The notes under the pieces are model-generated. The model was not told the origin of the DNA and made no database searches. It saw only the letters and a list, made by a program, of their open reading frames with translations. A DNA stretch of 10,466 nt, taken from an uncultured Thalassospira sp. Its GTDB lineage: Bacteria; Pseudomonadota; Alphaproteobacteria; Rhodospirillales_A; Thalassospiraceae. Shown here one piece after another: positions 7,186-10,466 of the stretch. Each line of letters starts with the position of its first letter. Position 1 is the stretch's first letter. The stretch lies in the NCBI GenBank assembly GCA_946885765.1, contig CAMPHD010000081.1, positions 1-10,466 on the forward strand. The letters run 5' to 3'. Position numbers and translations under genes: made by a program.

Positions 7186-7255
7186 TCACGCGCAGGGAAC
7201 AAGTAAACACAAGCAACGCGCGCATCCATGATCGCGCATAGCGGGAGGTTATGCC

Positions 7256-8197
7256 ATGCCGTCCTTTTCCGTTTGCCTGCAAAACAGTCTGAAACACCTG
7301 ATAACAAGCATCTTTCTGATCGGCGCGGCACAAATTGCACGCGCCGATATCACCTTGCCGATGCCCGACCCGGACCAGATCAATCGGATCGAGCTTGACG
7401 GTTACGAGCAGCTTGAAGAGCTATACGAAAGCCTCGATTACACCCAGCAAAGCTGGCAGGAAGGCAAACGCGAAGTCCCGCGTCTGTTCCTGCAAACCAT
7501 CCCTGAAAGATGGCGCAGTGAAATCAGCGATCAGGTCACCGTTGCCACCAAAAAGCGGATTTTCTTCCGCACATTGGGGCCGCTTGCCCTGCTGGCGAAC
7601 GAGGAAATCGAATTTCAGCGCGCCGCACTGGAAAAGGCCATTGCCGATGGTGACAATACCGTAATTACGGAGCTCGCCACCCAATACAGGGTCGATGGCG
7701 CGCCGGGTGAAAGCACAACCATCGCCGAACTGCGCAAACGGATCAATCCGGTGCCGCCGTCACTTGTACTGGCGCAGATGGCAATCGAAAGCGGCTGGGC
7801 CACATCGCGCTTTGCCGCCCTTGGCAACGCCCTGTTTGGCCAATGGACCTATGATGGCGAGGGCATCACCCCCGAACAGCAACGTACACATCTGGGCGAT
7901 TATAAAATCGCATCCTTCCGAACCCCGTTCGGATCGGTGCGCGCCTATCTGCTAAACCTCAACACCCATAATGCCTATGCCGATCTGCGTGACATGCGCG
8001 CAAGCGATATCGCAGCAGGCGAACAATCAACCGGCATGGAACTGGCCGCAGCCCTGATCCGCTATTCCGAACGCGGGGAAGAATATGTCAAGGAAGTCCA
8101 GGCCGTCATCCGGCAGAACGGCTTGCAGGAAGTCGACAATGCCATCCTCGAAGGACAATATTATCACCTGATCCCGATCGGTGCGACGGCACAATAG
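7256..8197 (+). CDS. Exported Bax-like protein with glucosaminidase (GH73-type) domain
   Basis: Probable periplasmic or cell-wall-associated peptidoglycan hydrolase, 313 aa. Residues 1-30 look like a signal peptide: Lys14 ahead of a hydrophobic stretch (LITSIFLIGAAQ), with ARA just before Asp31. Residues 40-165 form a mostly helical, charged N-terminal region. The catalytic domain starts near 166: VPPSLVLAQMAIESGWATSR has the usual arrangement with Glu178 as the expected catalytic acid, followed by FAALGNALFGQWTYD (186-200), TPFGSVRAYLLNLNTHNAY (223-241) and YSERGEEYVKEVQAVIRQN (270-288). This pattern matches the E. coli Bax family. The ATG at 7256 has GGGAGG 7 bases upstream. The fold is well supported; hydrolytic activity and exact bond cleaved are known only from the family. 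Confidence 0.9.
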   Translation: MPSFSVCLQNSLKHLITSIFLIGAAQIARADITLPMPDPDQINRIELDGYEQLEELYESLDYTQQSWQEGKREVPRLFLQTIPERWRSEISDQVTVATKKRIFFRTLGPLALLANEEIEFQRAALEKAIADGDNTVITELATQYRVDGAPGESTTIAELRKRINPVPPSLVLAQMAIESGWATSRFAALGNALFGQWTYDGEGITPEQQRTHLGDYKIASFRTPFGSVRAYLLNLNTHNAYADLRDMRASDIAAGEQSTGMELAAALIRYSERGEEYVKEVQAVIRQNGLQEVDNAILEGQYYHLIPIGATAQ

Positions 8198-8210
8198 GTT
8201 CGCATTCAAA

Positions 8211-8232
8211 AGCCGACAGCCGATGTCGGGCT
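8211..8232 (-). terminator. Likely intrinsic terminator of nasTS in the convergent gap
   Basis: On the minus strand, just at the nasS TAG, AGCCCGACA and TGTCGGCT pair across the loop TCGGC with one bulged base, and TTTTG follows the stem. It lies in the 33-base gap facing the stop of the Bax-like gene. A T-run follows only on the minus strand, so it mainly serves nasS, though the stem may also slow readthrough from the plus strand. Confidence 0.65.
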
Positions 8233-9427
8233 ATTCCACGACACCGGCAAAGCTGCGCATGTCGAATATGCTGTTATCCAGAAACGCATCCGGGCCGACA
8301 AACGCCCGGTCGACGGCATCATTGACACCCTCAACCCGCCAGTCATCCTGCGGAAGCGCAACATCAAGCCCCTTGACCGCACGGCGATAAAGGTCGGGAC
8401 GGTAAATGTCGGAAATAAGCGTATTGAAATCGACGCTAGCATCCACCTGCCCCCAGCGCTGCATCTGTGTGCCAACCCACGCCCCCTGCGACAGCCACGG
8501 GAACGTTGCGGTATAGCGATAAAACACATGGCGATCAGGTGCCTCAATCGGGTTATCCCCGGGTTTCAGAACCGGTCGGCCAAGCAACGATGCCCGCAGA
8601 ATATCAAACGATGCGCCGACATGGTTTTCACCAGACAGCAATTGCGCCAGTTCTGCGCGGTTTTCCGGCTGATCGGCCCATTCCGCCGACCGGACTAGCG
8701 CACGCACCAGCGCATCCACCGTATCGGGATTGGACTGCACCCAGTCTTCGCGCACACCAAGAACCTTTTCCGGGCTGCGCGCCCAAATGTCTTCCTTAAG
8801 CGCAACAATCACCCCGTCACCGTGGAATACCGCCCGCTGGTTCCAGGGTTCGCCAACGCAATACCCATCGACCCAACCATTGCGCAGACTGTCAAACATC
8901 CGTGGTGGCGCAATCACGCCGATATTGACGTCCTTGTCCGGGTCAATACCGCCCGCCGCCATCCAGTAACGCAGTTCGTAATTATGGCTAGAATACGGAA
9001 ACACGGTCGCAAAGGACATGATCGGACGACCAGCCGCACGGTCCTCGTCGATCACCTTTTTCAGCGCCCGTGCCGAAAGCCCGCGTGGCCCATGCATCGC
9101 CGCCGGATCTGCTTCAAGCATCCGCTGATAAAGCCGGGTTGAAACCGTAATCGCATTCCCGCCCCGCCCCAGCGCCATCGGCACTGCAATGCGTTGCGAC
9201 GGCATCCCGCCAAGCCCAAGGCGTGCTGCCAGCGGAATACCCGCCAAAAGATGCGCCGCGTCATAAACCCCATAAGACAGCTTGTCGCGGATCGCCGCCC
9301 AGGACATTTCGCGGATCAGGGTCAGGTCGATATTTTCTTCCTCGGCAAAGCCCTTGGCGCGCGCCACGACAGGCAGGGCACAATCCACAAGCGGCACAAA
9401 GCCAAGTCGAACCTGTTTAAGGGACAT
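8231..9427 (-). CDS. nasS: NasS, cytoplasmic nitrate/nitrite sensor (NrtA/CmpA-like)
   Basis: Homologue of the nitrate-binding protein of NrtABC transporters, 398 aa, but without a signal peptide: the protein begins directly with strand 1, MSLKQVRLGFVPLVDCALPV. This is the known difference between the cytoplasmic regulator NasS and periplasmic NrtA. Family motifs are MSWAAIRDKLSYGVYDAAH (41-59), GGNAITVS (89-96), SSHNYELRYWMAAGGIDP (146-163), GVIAPP (170-175) and GYCVGEPWN (188-196); the ligand pocket of NrtA relatives involves residues from these parts, such as a Trp matching Trp43. In Azotobacter, Paracoccus and Bradyrhizobium, NasS binds NasT and releases it when nitrate or nitrite is bound. 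The ATG is 3 bases after the nasT stop, with GGAG inside the end of nasT, so the two are translated together, as expected for partners that form a complex. Confidence 0.92.
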   Translation of the reverse strand: MSLKQVRLGFVPLVDCALPVVARAKGFAEEENIDLTLIREMSWAAIRDKLSYGVYDAAHLLAGIPLAARLGLGGMPSQRIAVPMALGRGGNAITVSTRLYQRMLEADPAAMHGPRGLSARALKKVIDEDRAAGRPIMSFATVFPYSSHNYELRYWMAAGGIDPDKDVNIGVIAPPRMFDSLRNGWVDGYCVGEPWNQRAVFHGDGVIVALKEDIWARSPEKVLGVREDWVQSNPDTVDALVRALVRSAEWADQPENRAELAQLLSGENHVGASFDILRASLLGRPVLKPGDNPIEAPDRHVFYRYTATFPWLSQGAWVGTQMQRWGQVDASVDFNTLISDIYRPDLYRRAVKGLDVALPQDDWRVEGVNDAVDRAFVGPDAFLDNSIFDMRSFAGVVE

Positions 9428-9430
9428 GCG

Positions 9431-10018
9431 TTAGAACTCCAACTGAAAGGCCGTGATCACGCTTTGCGCGATTTCAGAAATTTTGCGGTTCTGTTTCATG
9501 GCGTTTTTGCGCAGCAGGTTATAGGCCTCATCCTCGCTCAGCCCCTTTTCCTGCATCAGAAGTCCTTTTGCCCGATCAATCAATTTCCGATCATTAAGCT
9601 TGGCCTTGGCCTCGTCCCGTTCCCGGCGCAACTGGTCAAACGCGTTGAAACGCGAAATGGCCATTTCGACGATGGGCCGAATACGATCCTGGCGCAAGCC
9701 ATCAACGACATAGGCACTGACCCCGGCCTCGACCGCCTCGCGGATCGTGTTGCTGTCGCTCTGATCGACAAACATCGCAATCGGGCGCGCAATAACACGC
9801 GATACCTGAAACATCTGTTCAAGCGTATCGCGGTCCGGGTTTTCAAGATCAATGATGATGATGTCGGGGGCCAACGCCTGAATGCGTTCAACCAGATTGT
9901 ATGACGTGCCGATGCGGCTGACACGGGTATAGCCACTTTCGACAAGGCCGCGCTCGACAATCGCGGCACGGTCCGGGTTTTCGTCGATCACCAGAATGCT
10001 GAAGTCTTCAAGCTTCAT
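9431..10018 (-). CDS. nasT: NasT, ANTAR-domain transcription antiterminator of nitrate assimilation
   Basis: RNA-binding response-regulator-like protein, 195 aa, the usual NasT length. Residues 5-120 form a receiver-like domain: VIDENPDR at 10-17, Asp57 in IIIDLENPDRD at the phospho-acceptor position. The switch Thr/Ser position reads FVDQ (83-86), and AYVVDGL (102-108) lacks the conserved Lys, so it is a degenerate receiver. A helical linker (about 122-145) leads to the ANTAR domain (about 140-195): LIDRAKGLLMQEKGLSEDEA, Tyr166, LLRKNAM and ISEIAQSVI. In known systems ANTAR binds paired hairpins in the leaders of nitrate-assimilation messages, allowing readthrough, while NasS inhibits it. 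The ATG at 10018 has AAGG 6 bases upstream. Assignment is firm from both domains and the adjoining nasS. Confidence 0.95.
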   Translation of the reverse strand: MKLEDFSILVIDENPDRAAIVERGLVESGYTRVSRIGTSYNLVERIQALAPDIIIIDLENPDRDTLEQMFQVSRVIARPIAMFVDQSDSNTIREAVEAGVSAYVVDGLRQDRIRPIVEMAISRFNAFDQLRRERDEAKAKLNDRKLIDRAKGLLMQEKGLSEDEAYNLLRKNAMKQNRKISEIAQSVITAFQLEF

Positions 10019-10136
10019 TTAGAACCTTTTCCCTGACGATCAAGGTCTCTCTCCTGTCTGTTCTTTTTCACCCGGTCCTTGATGGCCCGGTGGAAACCGG
10101 GGTGCGGCACATGCCGCATCCCGGAAAGATCGTATG
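10019..10136 (-). other. Structured spacer between membrane-protein gene and nasT
   Basis: This 118-base gap holds a strong hairpin and three copies of the CCGGG-type segment (described separately). No clear -35/-10 pair was found reading toward nasT, so whether nasT has its own promoter or depends on readthrough is open. Confidence 0.6.
10097..10124 (-). terminator. Strong GC hairpin downstream of membrane-protein gene
   Basis: CCGGG-A-TGCGGCA pairs with TGCCGCA-C-CCCGG: 12 pairs with one internal mismatch and a very tight turn. It begins 12 bases after the TAA of the membrane-protein gene. TTTCC follows on the minus strand, a poor T-tract, so it may be a weak terminator, a processing barrier or part of a nasT leader. 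Confidence 0.55.
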
Positions 10137-10466
10137 TTATTCTGCCGGAACCGCCTGCGCACCGGATGGCAGCGCATCGCGTTCCTGCATGGCTTTTTCG
10201 AAACGTTCCTTTTCCTCGGCCACGGTCTTTTTCGAGAACCGAACCGCAAGGGCTGCAAAGGAACAGATAATCACGGCAATGCCAAGATACATCAGGCCCT
10301 GTTGATAGGTAAGCGCCTCGGATTTGAACAGGAAGCCCGCGGCAACCGCCCCGGCGAGAAAGATGGGCACCGTGATCCAGAAGGATTGGATGAGCCCGGT
10401 CCCCGCCATCGTCACCGCCAGCACGATGCTCGAGCCGAGAAGCAGTGTGGTTCGCCTGCGCCCGGG
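10137..10466 (-). CDS. Polytopic membrane protein, C-terminal part (possible transporter)
   Basis: The frame is open from the right edge to TAA at 10139-10137, giving the last 109 residues; the start lies outside. After an initial RRR turn there are three hydrophobic segments: about 6-26 (TTLLLGSSIVLAVTMAGTG), 29-47 (FWITVPIFLAGAVAAGFLF) and 58-78 (GLMYLGIAVIICSFAALAV). A charged cytoplasmic tail follows (AEEKERFEKAMQERDA, probably helical), then PSGAQAVPAE. The Arg-rich turn before a helix and the closing positive RFSKK fit the end of a major-facilitator-type transporter, and a nitrate/nitrite carrier beside nasTS would be logical, but no nitrate-porter signature is visible in this fragment. 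Membrane location is well supported; family and substrate are not. The gene reads in the same direction as nasT. Confidence 0.75.
   Translation of the reverse strand, partial: PGRRRTTLLLGSSIVLAVTMAGTGLIQSFWITVPIFLAGAVAAGFLFKSEALTYQQGLMYLGIAVIICSFAALAVRFSKKTVAEEKERFEKAMQERDALPSGAQAVPAE

Noticed and set aside
7218..7237. GCGCG...CGCGC inverted repeat between the acetyltransferase and Bax-like genes as a terminator
   Set aside because: Only five pairs with a 10-base loop and no T-run.
9194..9904. Open frame of 236 codons on the plus strand
   Set aside because: It is antisense to nasS and nasT, both firmly assigned by domain motifs and coupled ribosome sites.
10086..10101. Six-base-loop hairpin as an ANTAR (NasT) target
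   Set aside because: The loop UUUCCA lacks A at position 1 and G at position 4, and no suitable second hairpin stands next to it.

Overview
The window looks like a chromosomal segment of an alphaproteobacterium, plausibly a marine Rhodospirillales member such as Thalassospira. This is inferred from moderate-to-high GC, protein style and the combination of a peptide-type ABC operon with a cytoplasmic NasS/NasT pair. No rRNA, tRNA, CRISPR, transposase or integrase was seen.

Positions 1-5842 (minus strand): a five-gene transcription unit. In order of transcription it encodes a fused double-ATPase subunit (5842-4010), a periplasmic family 5 solute-binding protein (3942-2410), a DppB/GsiC-type permease (2340-1417), a DppC/GsiD-type permease (1412-558) and an uncharacterised cytoplasmic protein that starts inside the permease stop codon and runs off the left edge (561-1). 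Gene order and lengths match a glutathione/dipeptide importer of the gsiABCD layout, but the substrate cannot be read from sequence. A strong 13-bp hairpin sits just after the binding-protein gene, a usual arrangement for giving more binding protein than permease.

Positions 5843-6471: a 629-bp divergent intergenic region with an AT-rich core. It holds a 12-bp palindrome (TTTGTATACAAA) over a candidate promoter, a 12-4-12 inverted repeat made of tandem 10-bp GAATTC-centred palindromes, another 12-bp palindrome, and a 21-bp near-direct repeat closer to the plus-strand gene. This is the least explained stretch of the window.

Positions 6472-8197 (plus strand): a RimJ/RimL-type GNAT acetyltransferase, then an exported Bax-like glucosaminidase-family protein.

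Positions 8231-10466 (minus strand, convergent with the above): the C-terminus of a polytopic membrane protein (entering from the right edge), a structured 118-bp spacer, nasT (ANTAR RNA-binding antiterminator) and nasS (cytoplasmic NrtA-like nitrate/nitrite sensor). A hairpin with a T-run ends the nasTS unit in the 33-bp gap facing the Bax-like gene. NasS is known to hold NasT inactive until nitrate or nitrite binds; NasT then lets transcription proceed through leader hairpins of nitrate-assimilation genes, none of which is recognisable inside the window.

Overall the window holds recognisable families. The best second looks are the operator-like cluster at 6059-6126, the coupled last gene of the transporter operon, and the alternative RNA structures before nasT.
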